Below are positions 35,342 to 45,463 of a stretch of 64,000 bases of DNA, piece by piece. The position numbers and the translations under genes were made by a program. The DNA is taken from the NCBI RefSeq assembly GCF_014635885.1, contig NZ_BMDR01000012.1, forward strand, positions 1 to 64,000, read 5' to 3'. The DNA is from Acinetobacter vivianii (GTDB taxonomy: Bacteria; Pseudomonadota; Gammaproteobacteria; Pseudomonadales; Moraxellaceae). The stretch's first letter is position 1; each line of letters starts with the position of its first letter. The notes under the pieces were generated by a model. The model was not told where the DNA came from. It was given only the letters and a program-made list of their open reading frames with translations, and did not search any database.

Positions 35342-36910
35342 ATGTTAGGGAAAATTGCATCATCGGTCTCTCAGACCGTCTATCGACTGGGCGTTTGGTA
35401 TAGCGGCTATCGGCTGATTATTGCCGTTAGTCTGCTGCTGATTTATTTATTGACCGCTGAGCAATTAAGCGCCAATTACATTTATCCAGCTTTATATTTT
35501 TATACCCTGATCGCGTATATCACACTAAATATCATTCAGCTTTTTATCTTACACTTAGTCCCTGTACAAGTGTCCAGACAGCTGATTATTATCTTCCTGA
35601 TTGATGTCATCTGCTTGAGTTTAATCACATTTTCATCCGGTGGACCAAACCTGCAACTCAGCTTGCTGTATGTCATCATTATTTTCTCCTCAGCCATTTT
35701 ATTAAATTCACAGCTATCGCTGATCATTACCCTGTTTGCCGTCATCATGGTGGTATACCAGCGATTTTTAGGTGATTTTTTTGATGTAATCAACTTAACT
35801 CATCTCGGCAACAGTGTCTTTCTGGCCTTTTTATTTTTTGTTGTGCATGCCATTGGCCGAATTGCAGTCCAACGTTTTAAAATTTTAGAAACGCTCACTT
35901 TCCATCAATCGATTGAAATTCATCAACTGCAAAATATTAATCGTTATATTCTCGAGCAAATTGAAGACGGTTATTTGGTACTGGATGAAAGTAATCATAT
36001 TGTCTTGACCAATCCGGCAGCAAATACATTACTGGGTATTTATCTACCCGTTTCTCTTGAAAAAACACCATTGATCAAGTTGCAGCCAGATCTATTTGAA
36101 CTGATTAAGTTTAGTGATTTAAAGGACGGCGAAGAGTTTAGTTTTGAATCGCAACAAAGCCCGTATACTGTTCATGTTCGAGTCAAACATTTGATTGTGC
36201 CCGAGCAGGCACTGGTCTTGTTGATCTTAAAAGACGCACAAAAATTAACCCAGCAGGTACAGCAGCTCAAGCTAGCGGCATTGGGACAACTTTCTGCCAG
36301 TATTGCCCATGAAATTCGCAATCCATTGGCCGCAATTGTACAGGCCAATGAACTCCTAAAAGACAGTGATGCACATCAGCAAGAAATGCTGTCACGGATG
36401 ATTAGCAAGCAAGCCAAACGCATTGATAGCATTGTCCAAGATACTTTGGCGATGGCTCGCAATAGGCCAACAGAAGCACAACCCATCCAGCTCACCCCGT
36501 TCTTTGAAAGTTTATTGAATGAAGATCTGGCTGACGCAAAACAGATGATCCAGCTAAAACTAGCAGAACAGACTGTGATCGTATTTGATGAAAAACAATT
36601 ACGTCAGGTACTGATTAATCTAATCCGTAATGCGTTACGCCATAACGCAACAGATGCCCCTTTTATCGAAGTGGATGTGCATGAAAAAGAAGGTCGAATC
36701 TGCATTGATGTCATCGATTTTGGGATGGGTGTCTCAAAACGGGATATTTCTCAGTTATTCAAACCATTTTTTAGTACCGAAATTAAAGGAACTGGTTTAG
36801 GATTGTACTTGTCTCACACATTTTGTGAGGCGAATCATGCAAAGCTCACCTATATAGAGCGACAACAAGGAGCATGTTTCAGGATGGAATGCTCAAAATT
36901 CATAGATTAG
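35342..36910 (+). CDS. pilS: PilS-type sensor histidine kinase
   Basis: The 522 residues have about six transmembrane helices (about 20-180), a PAS-like segment (about 195-260), and a histidine kinase core with His323 in ASIAHEIRNPLAAIV, N-box NLIRNALRHNA, and G-boxes DFGMGV and GTGLGLYLS. PilS senses pilin in the membrane and controls PilR. It overlaps no gene; pilR starts 18 bp later. Confidence 0.9.
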   Translation: MLGKIASSVSQTVYRLGVWYSGYRLIIAVSLLLIYLLTAEQLSANYIYPALYFYTLIAYITLNIIQLFILHLVPVQVSRQLIIIFLIDVICLSLITFSSGGPNLQLSLLYVIIIFSSAILLNSQLSLIITLFAVIMVVYQRFLGDFFDVINLTHLGNSVFLAFLFFVVHAIGRIAVQRFKILETLTFHQSIEIHQLQNINRYILEQIEDGYLVLDESNHIVLTNPAANTLLGIYLPVSLEKTPLIKLQPDLFELIKFSDLKDGEEFSFESQQSPYTVHVRVKHLIVPEQALVLLILKDAQKLTQQVQQLKLAALGQLSASIAHEIRNPLAAIVQANELLKDSDAHQQEMLSRMISKQAKRIDSIVQDTLAMARNRPTEAQPIQLTPFFESLLNEDLADAKQMIQLKLAEQTVIVFDEKQLRQVLINLIRNALRHNATDAPFIEVDVHEKEGRICIDVIDFGMGVSKRDISQLFKPFFSTEIKGTGLGLYLSHTFCEANHAKLTYIERQQGACFRMECSKFID

Positions 36911-36928
36911 ATTAGGTTTTTCGGGGAA

Positions 36929-38365
36929 ATGGCAACAAAACAACCACTCGTCTTGCTCGTAGACGATGAAGAGGACTTATGTCTTTTAATGCAGATGACG
37001 CTTGCGCGCATGGGCATCAAGACACATATCGCTTATCGTGTCGAACAGGCAAAAAAATTCTTTACTGAGTTCCAGTATGATGCATGCTTAACAGATTTAA
37101 ACCTGCCAGATGGTAACGGTTTAGATCTGGTCAAACATGTGACCCAAAACTATCCCAACACGCCGATTGCCGTTCTAACGGCCTATGGCAACATGGACAT
37201 TGCAATCGCAGCACTCAAAGCAGGTGCGTTTGATTTTGTCAGCAAACCCGTGAATCAAATGCATTTGGATCAGTTGATCCAGAAAGCTTTGAATCGACCA
37301 CAGCCTGAACAGGAAGCTGCTGAAACGGCTTTAGAAAATAAGCTTCTGATTGGACGTTCAGCACCAATCCAGCAACTTCGTATTGCGTTAAAGAAGATTG
37401 CGCGCTCACAGGCGCCTGTATTCATTACAGGTGAATCAGGCACAGGTAAAGAAGTGGTTGCCAATCTGGTGCATCGTTTAAGTAACCGTAGCGAAGGGCC
37501 TTTTATTGCCATTAACTGCGGTGCGATTCCAACTGAATTGATGGAAAGCGAGTTATTTGGACACAAGAAAGGCAGCTTCACTGGTGCAACACAGGATAAG
37601 CAAGGCTTAATTCTTTCTGCGCACGGCGGTAGTTTATTTCTAGATGAAATTGCTGAATTGCCTTTAAATATGCAGGTCAAATTACTACGTGCTGTACAGG
37701 AAAAGAAAATTCGCCCTGTCGGTTCAGATCAGGAAATTGATGTCGATTTCCGTGTGATTAGTGCCAGCCATCAAGATCTTGAAATGCTCGTCCAACAAGG
37801 CCGATTCCGACAAGATCTGTTCTTCCGTATTCATGTCATGGATCTGGTCTTGCCGCCATTACGTGAGCGCGGTCAGGATATTCTGCTACTGGCCAATCAT
37901 TTTATTCAAAAGATTAGTCAGGAATGGGAAGTCTCGGTTAAAACGCTTTCCTCTCGTGCAGAGCAGTTCTTATTGCAGCAATATTTCCCGGGAAATGTGC
38001 GTGAACTGCGCAATATCATCGAACGTGCAATGACACTAAGCGATGATGAATCGATTGATCTGGCCCATTTGCAAACGGCTCCATTACGCAGCTCAATTGC
38101 ACATCCAGCACCTTCATTTGCCAATACGACCCCAGAAGAAGTGGAAACTCCACAACATTCTGCTAGCCCAACAATGAGTTCGAAGAAGCTTCCACCTGAA
38201 GGTTTAGAACGCTATTTAGAAAATATCGAAAAAGAAATTCTTCTAAATGCGCTGAATCTGACGCATTGGAATCGCACTTTAGCGGCGAAAAAGTTGGGAA
38301 TGACCTTCCGTTCTTTACGCTATCGCCTGAAAAAGTTTGGTTTAGATACCGAAGATGATGAATAA
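36929..38365 (+). CDS. pilR: PilR-type sigma-54 response regulator
   Basis: The 478 residues have a receiver domain (DDEED 12-16, Asp56 in LTDLNLPDG), an AAA+ domain (Walker A GESGTGKEVV near 166-175, GSFTGA loop in place of GAFTGA, FLDEIAELP Walker B) and a Fis-type HTH at the C-terminus (NRTLAAKKLGM). PilR activates pilA from a sigma-54 promoter. The GSFTGA variant also occurs in Pseudomonas PilR as I recall. Likely in one operon with pilS and possibly gacA. Confidence 0.92.
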   Translation: MATKQPLVLLVDDEEDLCLLMQMTLARMGIKTHIAYRVEQAKKFFTEFQYDACLTDLNLPDGNGLDLVKHVTQNYPNTPIAVLTAYGNMDIAIAALKAGAFDFVSKPVNQMHLDQLIQKALNRPQPEQEAAETALENKLLIGRSAPIQQLRIALKKIARSQAPVFITGESGTGKEVVANLVHRLSNRSEGPFIAINCGAIPTELMESELFGHKKGSFTGATQDKQGLILSAHGGSLFLDEIAELPLNMQVKLLRAVQEKKIRPVGSDQEIDVDFRVISASHQDLEMLVQQGRFRQDLFFRIHVMDLVLPPLRERGQDILLLANHFIQKISQEWEVSVKTLSSRAEQFLLQQYFPGNVRELRNIIERAMTLSDDESIDLAHLQTAPLRSSIAHPAPSFANTTPEEVETPQHSASPTMSSKKLPPEGLERYLENIEKEILLNALNLTHWNRTLAAKKLGMTFRSLRYRLKKFGLDTEDDE

Positions 38366-38370
38366 TCTTT

Positions 38371-38407
38371 AAAAATAAAGCTCCTTAAAAAAGGAGCTTT
38401 ATTTTTT
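38371..38407 (+). terminator. Bidirectional terminator between pilR and ctp
   Basis: AAATAAAGCTCCTT-AAAA-AAGGAGCTTTATTT is a 14-bp stem with T-runs on both strands, between convergent genes. Confidence 0.88.
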
Positions 38408-39578
38408 AGTATCGGCTTTTTAACACCAGATCAGTGACATGTTCAAGATAAGTATCTTCTTTCATTTCAGCTGCTAAAGGTGAAATCTGATTCGGCTGAA
38501 TCCCTTGCCCTTCAATCATGTTGCCATTAGGTGTGTAGTAATGCGATACCGTCATTTGCAAGGCAGCGCCGCTCGGTAAAGGAAACAGTTTCTGCACCAC
38601 GCCTTTACCATAACTATTTTCACCCACAACCCAAGCTCGCTTATGTTCTTTCAAAGCTGCGGTAAAAACCTCGGCTGCTGAGGCTGAGCGTTTATTAATT
38701 AAAATACCGAGTTTCAGGTTTTGAAATTCAAAAGAAGGTAAAGCCTGAAATTGTTGATCGCCTTCCGAACGGCTTTTCGTAGTCACAATCAGTCCCTGAT
38801 TCAGGAACAAATCCGCTGACTCAACTGCAGCAGACAATAGACCACCAGGATTATTACGTAAATCGAGAACAACAGCCTTAAGCTTGGCTGAACTATATTC
38901 TTCGATCAAACGCTTAATTTCATTGGCGGTGTCTTGCTGGAAAACTCTAATTTTAAGTACAAGTACCTGATTATGCATTAAAACAGGTTCAATATCGGTT
39001 TCTACTTTCTTGTTTCTGACTAGAATGGTGGTACTGTTATTATTCTCTGGCTGGATCTGTACGGTACTGCCAATTGAACCATACAGCAGGCCTTGCACCT
39101 GATCTTTGTTGAGATTTTTTAATTCCTGATTGTCCACCTTAACAATGGCTTGTCCATTACGTAAACCTAGCTTACTCGAGTCAGAACCTGCTTTTAGGTC
39201 CTGAATCTGCCAAGATTTAGAATGCGCATCATAATTTAAATTAAAATCGACAGAGGCCAAATCCCCTTCAGTATATTGAATCAGTTGACGATATTCTTCT
39301 GCCGAGAGATAACGGGAATAACGGTCTAAACCACTGACCAACCCTTTGATTGACTGCTGAAATAATGCATCGTCCGACTTCTTATCGACATAGTTATCTT
39401 TAACAATACCGTAGATCTGGACAAATTGTTGAATCGATTCAATCGGGACTTCAGCCGTCGGAGGCGCATCTTCCGTCCATCCCGATGAATGCGTAATCGG
39501 TGCCGCATAAATACTATGCCCCCAACACATCAACAAACTTGCACATAAGGCTCGGTAAATGTTGTTGTGCTGGGTCAT
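38406..39578 (-). CDS. ctpA: C-terminal processing peptidase (S41 family)
   Basis: The 390 residues start with a signal peptide (about 1-25). A PDZ domain (about 115-190) and the S41 protease core follow, with the catalytic Ser in NKRSASAAEV and Lys in ENSYGKGVVQ. Such periplasmic proteases trim membrane or cell-wall proteins. It lies 9 bp after gpmI on the same strand, a common pairing in gammaproteobacteria. Confidence 0.9.
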   Translation of the reverse strand: MTQHNNIYRALCASLLMCWGHSIYAAPITHSSGWTEDAPPTAEVPIESIQQFVQIYGIVKDNYVDKKSDDALFQQSIKGLVSGLDRYSRYLSAEEYRQLIQYTEGDLASVDFNLNYDAHSKSWQIQDLKAGSDSSKLGLRNGQAIVKVDNQELKNLNKDQVQGLLYGSIGSTVQIQPENNNSTTILVRNKKVETDIEPVLMHNQVLVLKIRVFQQDTANEIKRLIEEYSSAKLKAVVLDLRNNPGGLLSAAVESADLFLNQGLIVTTKSRSEGDQQFQALPSFEFQNLKLGILINKRSASAAEVFTAALKEHKRAWVVGENSYGKGVVQKLFPLPSGAALQMTVSHYYTPNGNMIEGQGIQPNQISPLAAEMKEDTYLEHVTDLVLKSRY

Positions 39579-39587
39579 TGCTTCACC

Positions 39588-41132
39588 TTATTTTAAAGTA
39601 ATTAAGTTCTTACCCTGCATTTCTGGCGGTACAGGAATGTGCATTAAATGCAGTAATGTTGGTGCCACATCAGCCAATACACCACCTTCCGCAATCGTTG
39701 CCTGAGTTGGGCCAACATAAATAAATGGCACCAGTTCAGTGGTGTGTTGGGTATGAACCTGTCCACTGTCATAGTCTTGCATTTGCTCTACATTACCATG
39801 ATCCGCAGTAATTAACATGTGTCCTTTGTTTGCCATCACGGCATCATAAACACGACCCAAACAGGTATCCACTGTTTCAACCGCTTTTACCGCTGCATCA
39901 AACACACCTGTATGTCCGACCATATCGCCGTTGGCATAGTTCACCACCAACAGGTCAAACTCACCTGAATTAATGGCATTGACTAACTCATCAGTGACTT
40001 CATAAGCGCTCATTTCAGGCTTTAAGTCATAAGTTGCAACATTCGGTGATGGAATCAAGATACGCTTTTCACCAGGATATTCATCTTCACGACCGCCGCT
40101 GAAGAAGAAAGTCACATGCGCATATTTCTCAGTTTCAGCAATACGCAATTGGGTTTTGCCCAAATCAGATAAGTATTCACCAATCGAGTTTTTAAGGCCT
40201 TCTGGCATATACGCAACGGGTGCATCAATGCTGGCCTGATAACGCGTCAACATGACAAATTTAGATAAATTCAGCACCACTTTACGTTCAAAACCAGCAA
40301 AATCTTTTTCCACAAAAGCGCGGGTGATTTCGCGAGCACGATCGGCACGGAAGTTCATGAAAACAATGCTATCGCCATCTTGAACTTTGACAATGTCACC
40401 AATACGTGTTGCTTTCACAAACTCGTCATTTTCATTGGCTGCATAGGCTTGCTCTAAACCTTCAACTGCTGAATTGGCGACACGTACGGCTTCGCCTTCC
40501 GTCATTAAACGATACGCTTGTTCAACGCGATCCCAACGATTGTCACGATCCATCGCGAAATAACGGCCAATCATCGACACAATACGACCTTGATTTGGAT
40601 ATTGTGCAAATAAGGCATCCAGTTTTTCTAATGAAGGTTGAGCACTACGTGGCGGTGTATCACGACCATCAAGGAAAGCATGTAAATAAACTTTTGCACC
40701 GCGTTTTAACGCCAGTTCGCACATTGCGACAATGTGATCTTCATGCGAGTGAACACCGCCTTCTGATAACAAGCCCATCACGTGCACGGCGCCATTCGCT
40801 GCTTTAGCCTTTTCAACCGCATCCACCAGAACTTCATGCTCAAAAAAAGCACCCGTACGAATGTCTTTGGTAATACGAGTGAAGTCCTGATACAACACAC
40901 GACCTGCACCCAGATTCATATGCCCGACTTCAGAGTTGCCCATTTGACCATCAGGCAGGCCCACATCTTCACCTGAGCCAGAAATTAAACTATTCGGATG
41001 CTTTGCTTTCATTGCCGTGAGGTTGGGTGTTTTTGCTGCCAGAAAGGCATTGTCATCAACTGCTTCACGATGTCCTACGCCATCCATGATTACGAGAACG
41101 TGAGGAATTTTGCCAGCATTTGCATCCGTCAT
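39588..41132 (-). CDS. gpmI: 2,3-bisphosphoglycerate-independent phosphoglycerate mutase
   Basis: Interconverts 3- and 2-phosphoglycerate without a 2,3-bisphosphoglycerate cofactor, using two Mn ions. The 514 residues have the N-terminal metal motif IMDGVGHRE, the catalytic Ser in GQMGNSEVGHMNLG, the block HAFLDGRDTPPRSA and ITADHGNVEQM near the end. Family length is about 510. Confidence 0.97.
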   Translation of the reverse strand: MTDANAGKIPHVLVIMDGVGHREAVDDNAFLAAKTPNLTAMKAKHPNSLISGSGEDVGLPDGQMGNSEVGHMNLGAGRVLYQDFTRITKDIRTGAFFEHEVLVDAVEKAKAANGAVHVMGLLSEGGVHSHEDHIVAMCELALKRGAKVYLHAFLDGRDTPPRSAQPSLEKLDALFAQYPNQGRIVSMIGRYFAMDRDNRWDRVEQAYRLMTEGEAVRVANSAVEGLEQAYAANENDEFVKATRIGDIVKVQDGDSIVFMNFRADRAREITRAFVEKDFAGFERKVVLNLSKFVMLTRYQASIDAPVAYMPEGLKNSIGEYLSDLGKTQLRIAETEKYAHVTFFFSGGREDEYPGEKRILIPSPNVATYDLKPEMSAYEVTDELVNAINSGEFDLLVVNYANGDMVGHTGVFDAAVKAVETVDTCLGRVYDAVMANKGHMLITADHGNVEQMQDYDSGQVHTQHTTELVPFIYVGPTQATIAEGGVLADVAPTLLHLMHIPVPPEMQGKNLITLK

Positions 41133-41150
41133 AATGGACTCTCTATTTGT

Positions 41151-41177
41151 CGATCATTTGATCGGTATATTTTACCG
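41151..41177 (-). promoter_or_regulatory. Overlapping palindromes in the gpmI upstream region
   Basis: CGATCA-TT-TGATCG (41151-41164) adjoins CGGTA-TATTT-TACCG (41163-41177), 19-45 bp before gpmI. They could be an operator overlapping its promoter; no regulator is suggested by sequence. Confidence 0.35.
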
Positions 41178-41255
41178 AAGTTTAAGGTATTTCTCTATGA
41201 CCTCACTCATGGCTTTCATCAATACCGATGATAGAGCCCATGAATGAAAGATCCA

Positions 41256-42326
41256 TTATCTTGCACGATAGAGTAGGTAACTTCCCACCATAAAGATGAG
41301 AACTACAGGCATCAGCACAAACCATGCTGGAGATGGTGCATAGACCAAACTTGCATAGCCGAGGAAATCTTGTAAGTAGAAGAAGCCAAGTCCCGTAAAT
41401 AAGGCAATCACTAGACGGAAGCCCATCGACTGTTGACGTAGTGGTCCAAAAATGAACGAGCAGGCAATTAAAACCAGTGTAATCAAGGCAAACGGCGAGG
41501 TCACTTTTTGCCAGAACGCCAGTTCATAGGTTTTCGGTACCTGACTATATTCATCCATATAGCGCATAAAACTAATCAACTGGCTTGGTGATAAATCTTC
41601 AGGATCTAAAGTCACCATATGCACATATTTCGGCTGTAATGCCAAGCCCAATGCCTGTTGATCATGATCGGTTTTAATGGCATTACCTTGTGCCAATAAA
41701 TCAACCTGATGTGATTGCTCTAAAGTCCATTGACCATCTTTAACAAACTGGCCCTTTTCAGCATTCACAAAAGACTGCAAACGGTAGTCCTGATCAAAAT
41801 CAATTGACTGGATATTACGTAACTGGCCTTTTGAGTTGGCGTAATCAATATAAATAAAACGCTGCCCTTCACGGGTCCAGTAGCCTTTGACTTCACCCAA
41901 CGCCGCTACACTACGTTGCTTCTTGATACTTTGTGCCTGTTCGTTGGTATAAGGAATCACCCATTCACTGAGAACAAAAGACAATACAATCAATAACAGT
42001 GCCGAACGCATCACCCAGCCGACGATTCGCCATAAGCTAATCCCGACAGAACGCATCACAATCAATTCACTGTTTGAGGCCAATGCCCCAAGTCCCAGTA
42101 CGGAACCAATCAAGGCCGCAACAGGAAGGATTTCATATAGATAATGCGGCGCACCCCACATCACATACAGGAAAGCTTGCCACGCATTATAGTCGGGCTT
42201 GAGCGCGCCTAATTCACCTAAGTAGGTAAACAGAACCTGCAAGAAAGATAACACCAGCGTAGTTCCCAGCATGGCCAGGATCGTGGTTTTTGTCACATGT
42301 TTGGCGACTATTCGACGTGCTAACAT
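41256..42326 (-). CDS. lptG: LPS export permease LptG
   Basis: One of two permease subunits that, with LptB2, pull LPS or LOS from the inner membrane. The 356 residues show six transmembrane helices (three N-terminal, three C-terminal) flanking a periplasmic jellyroll domain, with N-terminal ARRIVAKHV and LGALASNSELIVMRSVGIS coupling helix. The ATG at 42326 overlaps the lptF stop (TGATG); a GTG one codon upstream is possible. Confidence 0.93.
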   Translation of the reverse strand: MLARRIVAKHVTKTTILAMLGTTLVLSFLQVLFTYLGELGALKPDYNAWQAFLYVMWGAPHYLYEILPVAALIGSVLGLGALASNSELIVMRSVGISLWRIVGWVMRSALLLIVLSFVLSEWVIPYTNEQAQSIKKQRSVAALGEVKGYWTREGQRFIYIDYANSKGQLRNIQSIDFDQDYRLQSFVNAEKGQFVKDGQWTLEQSHQVDLLAQGNAIKTDHDQQALGLALQPKYVHMVTLDPEDLSPSQLISFMRYMDEYSQVPKTYELAFWQKVTSPFALITLVLIACSFIFGPLRQQSMGFRLVIALFTGLGFFYLQDFLGYASLVYAPSPAWFVLMPVVLIFMVGSYLLYRAR

Positions 42327-43426
42327 CACAACCCCACTCGCTGAATACTTCTCTTAAATTTTGGTGCCAGTTTTTGTTTACGCGCAAAAACTGCTGCGGC
42401 AATGGCATAAACAAGAAGAACCACTGGATAAGCCCAGATATCAAGCTCTTCCTTACTGATTCGGGTCTTAATCGCAATCAATAATACGATCAAGCTGGCA
42501 AAGATAAAGATCGCGGGAATCAAACGATAGTAACGACCTTGACGAGGACTCACCTCAGACAATGCGACCGCCAGCATTAAAGCCACGATAATCACAAATG
42601 GGCCAAACACACGCCAGCCCAGTTCACTACGCACGACAGGATCATCACGTTTTTCCCATAGCTTGGACATGGATAATGCTTCAACATCACCACTCTCAAA
42701 TTTTACGTCTTTGTCATTTTCTAAACGTAAGCGATAAGACTGGAATTCTGCCTGCGTGTAACGTGGTTGATTTGGATAAATCTCGTAACGACGACCTTGG
42801 ACGAGATCCACTACATTGGCAGTATCATTGGCAACTTCAACTCGTGTTGCTTCTTTTGCCAGAATCATGACATCAGGTTTATCGGGCTGATTGCCTTTTT
42901 GATAGAAGAAAATATCTTTTAAGTTCTTACGGTCTTCTGAAAGCGAGCCTGCATAAATGGTATAAGGCCCCGAAGAAATAAACTCTTTCGGACGCACCAG
43001 ATCAAATCCGGTCCGCACCGCTTGGGTACTGGTTAGTTTTTCAAACTCACGTAAGCCCCACGGCCCCATCCAGACCATTAAACAAGTCTGTACCACCAAA
43101 TACACCACAGTCATTGGCAACAATAAACGGGCCAACTGATTCCGACTGACGCCACTGCCATTTAAAACTGCCATTTCATGGTCGACATACAGACGCCCGA
43201 ATACCAGCATTAATGCAATAAAGAAACCCAAAGGCAGAATCAACGTTAAAAATTCAGGTAAGCGATAGCCGATAATGCTAAATAAGATACCAGCATCCAA
43301 ACGACCTTGAGCTGCTACGCCAAAATACTTGATCAAACGACCACCCATCATGATCATGGTTAATAAACCAATGACGACGAGAGATGTCGAAACCACCTGT
43401 TTGACGAGATAACGCCGAATAATCAA
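42326..43426 (-). CDS. lptF: LPS export permease LptF
   Basis: Partner of LptG in the LptB2FG transporter. The 366 residues have the same six-helix plus jellyroll layout, with MIIRRYLVKQVVST at the start and LYVDHEMAVLNGSGVSRNQL as coupling helix. The start codon is TTG at 43426 with GGAAG upstream. Divergent from pepA, as in many gammaproteobacteria. Confidence 0.93.
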   Translation of the reverse strand: MIIRRYLVKQVVSTSLVVIGLLTMIMMGGRLIKYFGVAAQGRLDAGILFSIIGYRLPEFLTLILPLGFFIALMLVFGRLYVDHEMAVLNGSGVSRNQLARLLLPMTVVYLVVQTCLMVWMGPWGLREFEKLTSTQAVRTGFDLVRPKEFISSGPYTIYAGSLSEDRKNLKDIFFYQKGNQPDKPDVMILAKEATRVEVANDTANVVDLVQGRRYEIYPNQPRYTQAEFQSYRLRLENDKDVKFESGDVEALSMSKLWEKRDDPVVRSELGWRVFGPFVIIVALMLAVALSEVSPRQGRYYRLIPAIFIFASLIVLLIAIKTRISKEELDIWAYPVVLLVYAIAAAVFARKQKLAPKFKRSIQRVGL

Positions 43427-43579
43427 AGTAATACTTCCAAAAGACCAATCGAAGGTAACGCTAGTTTACCCGAATGTTAAAAATATAAAACCTATCGCTT
43501 GTTGCGGATTGCAACCTCATATCTGAAAGTGTTTAATGGACTTATCTTTCTTTTTTGCTCATTAGGTTCTATACAAACA

Positions 43580-45028
43580 ATGAAATTTACACTTCAAAAC
43601 GCATTCCCAGCTCAGGCGTCTAGCGAATCTTTGTGGATTTTGGTTGATTCAGAACAATTACAACAGAACTTAAATACTTATCAAATCAACCATCTAGATG
43701 ACGTCCTTAACGCAACCCAATACAAAGCAGGTTTTAACGATAACTTGGCCTTGCTTGCCAATGTCTCCGTTCAAGCCAACACACAATTATTAGGGCTTGG
43801 AAAAAGTGACGAGCTAAAAGCGACAAAATTAGCAAAACTCGCACAAAGCATTATCAAATCATCACAAAATAAATTTAAACAAATTAGTCTCGATCTTTCA
43901 GCTCTGCCTGCTGATTTACACGCACTATTTGTCTTGAGCCTCACGCAAGCGGCTTATGGCTATGACGAGTTTAAGTCGAAAAAGAATGAATTCGTGCTAG
44001 AAACCATTCATCTGATTGCCAGCCAGACCACGTTAGATGAAGCACAGTTAAAGCTGATTCATGCGGTTCAGTCGGGTCAAAACTTTGCGCGTGATCTGGG
44101 TAACCGTCCTGGAAATATTTGTTTCCCTGAATATCTCGCAGATCAAGCACTTGCGCTTGCTAAACAATATCCAGACTTACTGAAAGTCACTGTACTGGAT
44201 GAGCAGCAAATGGCTGATTTGGGTATGTATGCCTTCCTTGCCGTAAGTAAAGGCTCGGATCGTCCGGGTCGTATTGTTACCCTTGAATACAACGCCCAAA
44301 TTGACCAAGCGCCTGTGGTGCTGGTGGGTAAAGGTGTGACTTTTGATACTGGCGGTATTTCATTAAAACCAGGCTTAGGCATGGATGAAATGAAATTTGA
44401 TATGTGCGGCGCAGCTTCAGTTCTTGGAACCATTCAGGCACTCTGTGAAGCACAATTGCCAATTCATGTGGTGGGTGCAATTGCCGCAGCAGAAAATATG
44501 CCATCTGCTCATGCGACGCGTCCCGGTGACATCGTAACGACTATGAGCGGGCAAACTGTAGAAATTCTAAATACTGATGCAGAAGGTCGTCTAGTCCTGT
44601 GTGATACCTTAACCTATATCAAACGCTTTAACCCAGCCCTTGTGATTGATATTGCAACACTTACAGGTGCATGTGTGGTTGCACTGGGTAAAGTGGTCAG
44701 TGGTTTATTTACGCCAGATGACGAACTTGCACAAGACTTGCAACAGGCAGGTGAACAGTCGCTTGACCGTGTATGGCGCATGCCCGTGATGGAAGAGTAT
44801 CAAGAATTACTCGATTCACCTTTTGCCGATATTGCCAATATTGGTGGCCCATACGGCGGTGCAATCACAGCGGCCTGCTTCCTCGAACGTTTCACTCGCG
44901 ACTACCGTTGGGCGCATCTTGATGTGGCAGGTACGGCGTGGTTATCTGGCGCCACTAAAGGTGCTACGGGTCGTCCAGTGCCGTTATTGATGCAATTTTT
45001 GGCAAATCGTGTTCAAACGAATGGCTAA
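43580..45028 (+). CDS. pepA: Leucyl aminopeptidase PepA
   Basis: Dizinc M17 aminopeptidase of 482 residues from ATG 43580 (MKFTLQNAFPAQ); a 27-residue in-frame extension is hydrophobic and probably untranslated. Motifs are VGKGVTFDTGGISLKPG (metal and substrate binding) and the family signature NTDAEGRLVL. In E. coli PepA also binds DNA at Xer sites. holC overlaps its end by 8 bp. Confidence 0.95.
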   Translation: MKFTLQNAFPAQASSESLWILVDSEQLQQNLNTYQINHLDDVLNATQYKAGFNDNLALLANVSVQANTQLLGLGKSDELKATKLAKLAQSIIKSSQNKFKQISLDLSALPADLHALFVLSLTQAAYGYDEFKSKKNEFVLETIHLIASQTTLDEAQLKLIHAVQSGQNFARDLGNRPGNICFPEYLADQALALAKQYPDLLKVTVLDEQQMADLGMYAFLAVSKGSDRPGRIVTLEYNAQIDQAPVVLVGKGVTFDTGGISLKPGLGMDEMKFDMCGAASVLGTIQALCEAQLPIHVVGAIAAAENMPSAHATRPGDIVTTMSGQTVEILNTDAEGRLVLCDTLTYIKRFNPALVIDIATLTGACVVALGKVVSGLFTPDDELAQDLQQAGEQSLDRVWRMPVMEEYQELLDSPFADIANIGGPYGGAITAACFLERFTRDYRWAHLDVAGTAWLSGATKGATGRPVPLLMQFLANRVQTNG

Positions 45029-45428
45029 AATTAGTTTTTATCTCTTTGAAAACAGTCAGGAACGGCAAGTCGAAAGTGCTTGCCGTTTGTGCCGCAAGAT
45101 TCTGAATCAGCATCCCCACATCTGGTGGTACTGTGCTGATCCAGACTTGCAAAATGAACTGGATGAGCTGCTCTGGAGCTTCGATCCAAAAAGTTTCATT
45201 GCGCATGGGATTGACCAGCCGCATAGTCCAGTGTGTATTTCAAAAGATTTACCACCATCCAATGATTGGATCGTGTTTAATTTTAACAATCATGCACTTG
45301 AACAAACTCAAGATTTTCGCCACATTATCGAAATTATTGAAAATAATGAAACTGCGAAACAGATTGGGCGGGAAAAATTTAAAATGTATCGACGTTTGGG
45401 CATAGAACCTCGTACATTTAAATTATAA
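45021..45428 (+). CDS. holC: DNA polymerase III chi subunit
   Basis: The 135 residues from ATG 45021 match the HolC family: N-terminal ISFYLFENSQ, Cys-rich ACRLCRKIL, WSFDPKSFIAHG and the C-terminal IGREKFKMYRRLG. Chi links the clamp loader to single-strand-binding protein. It overlaps pepA by 8 bp; pepA-holC is a conserved pair. Confidence 0.92.
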   Translation: MAKISFYLFENSQERQVESACRLCRKILNQHPHIWWYCADPDLQNELDELLWSFDPKSFIAHGIDQPHSPVCISKDLPPSNDWIVFNFNNHALEQTQDFRHIIEIIENNETAKQIGREKFKMYRRLGIEPRTFKL

Positions 45429-45463
45429 ATTGGCAATAAAAAACATCACTTTAGGAGTGTCTT

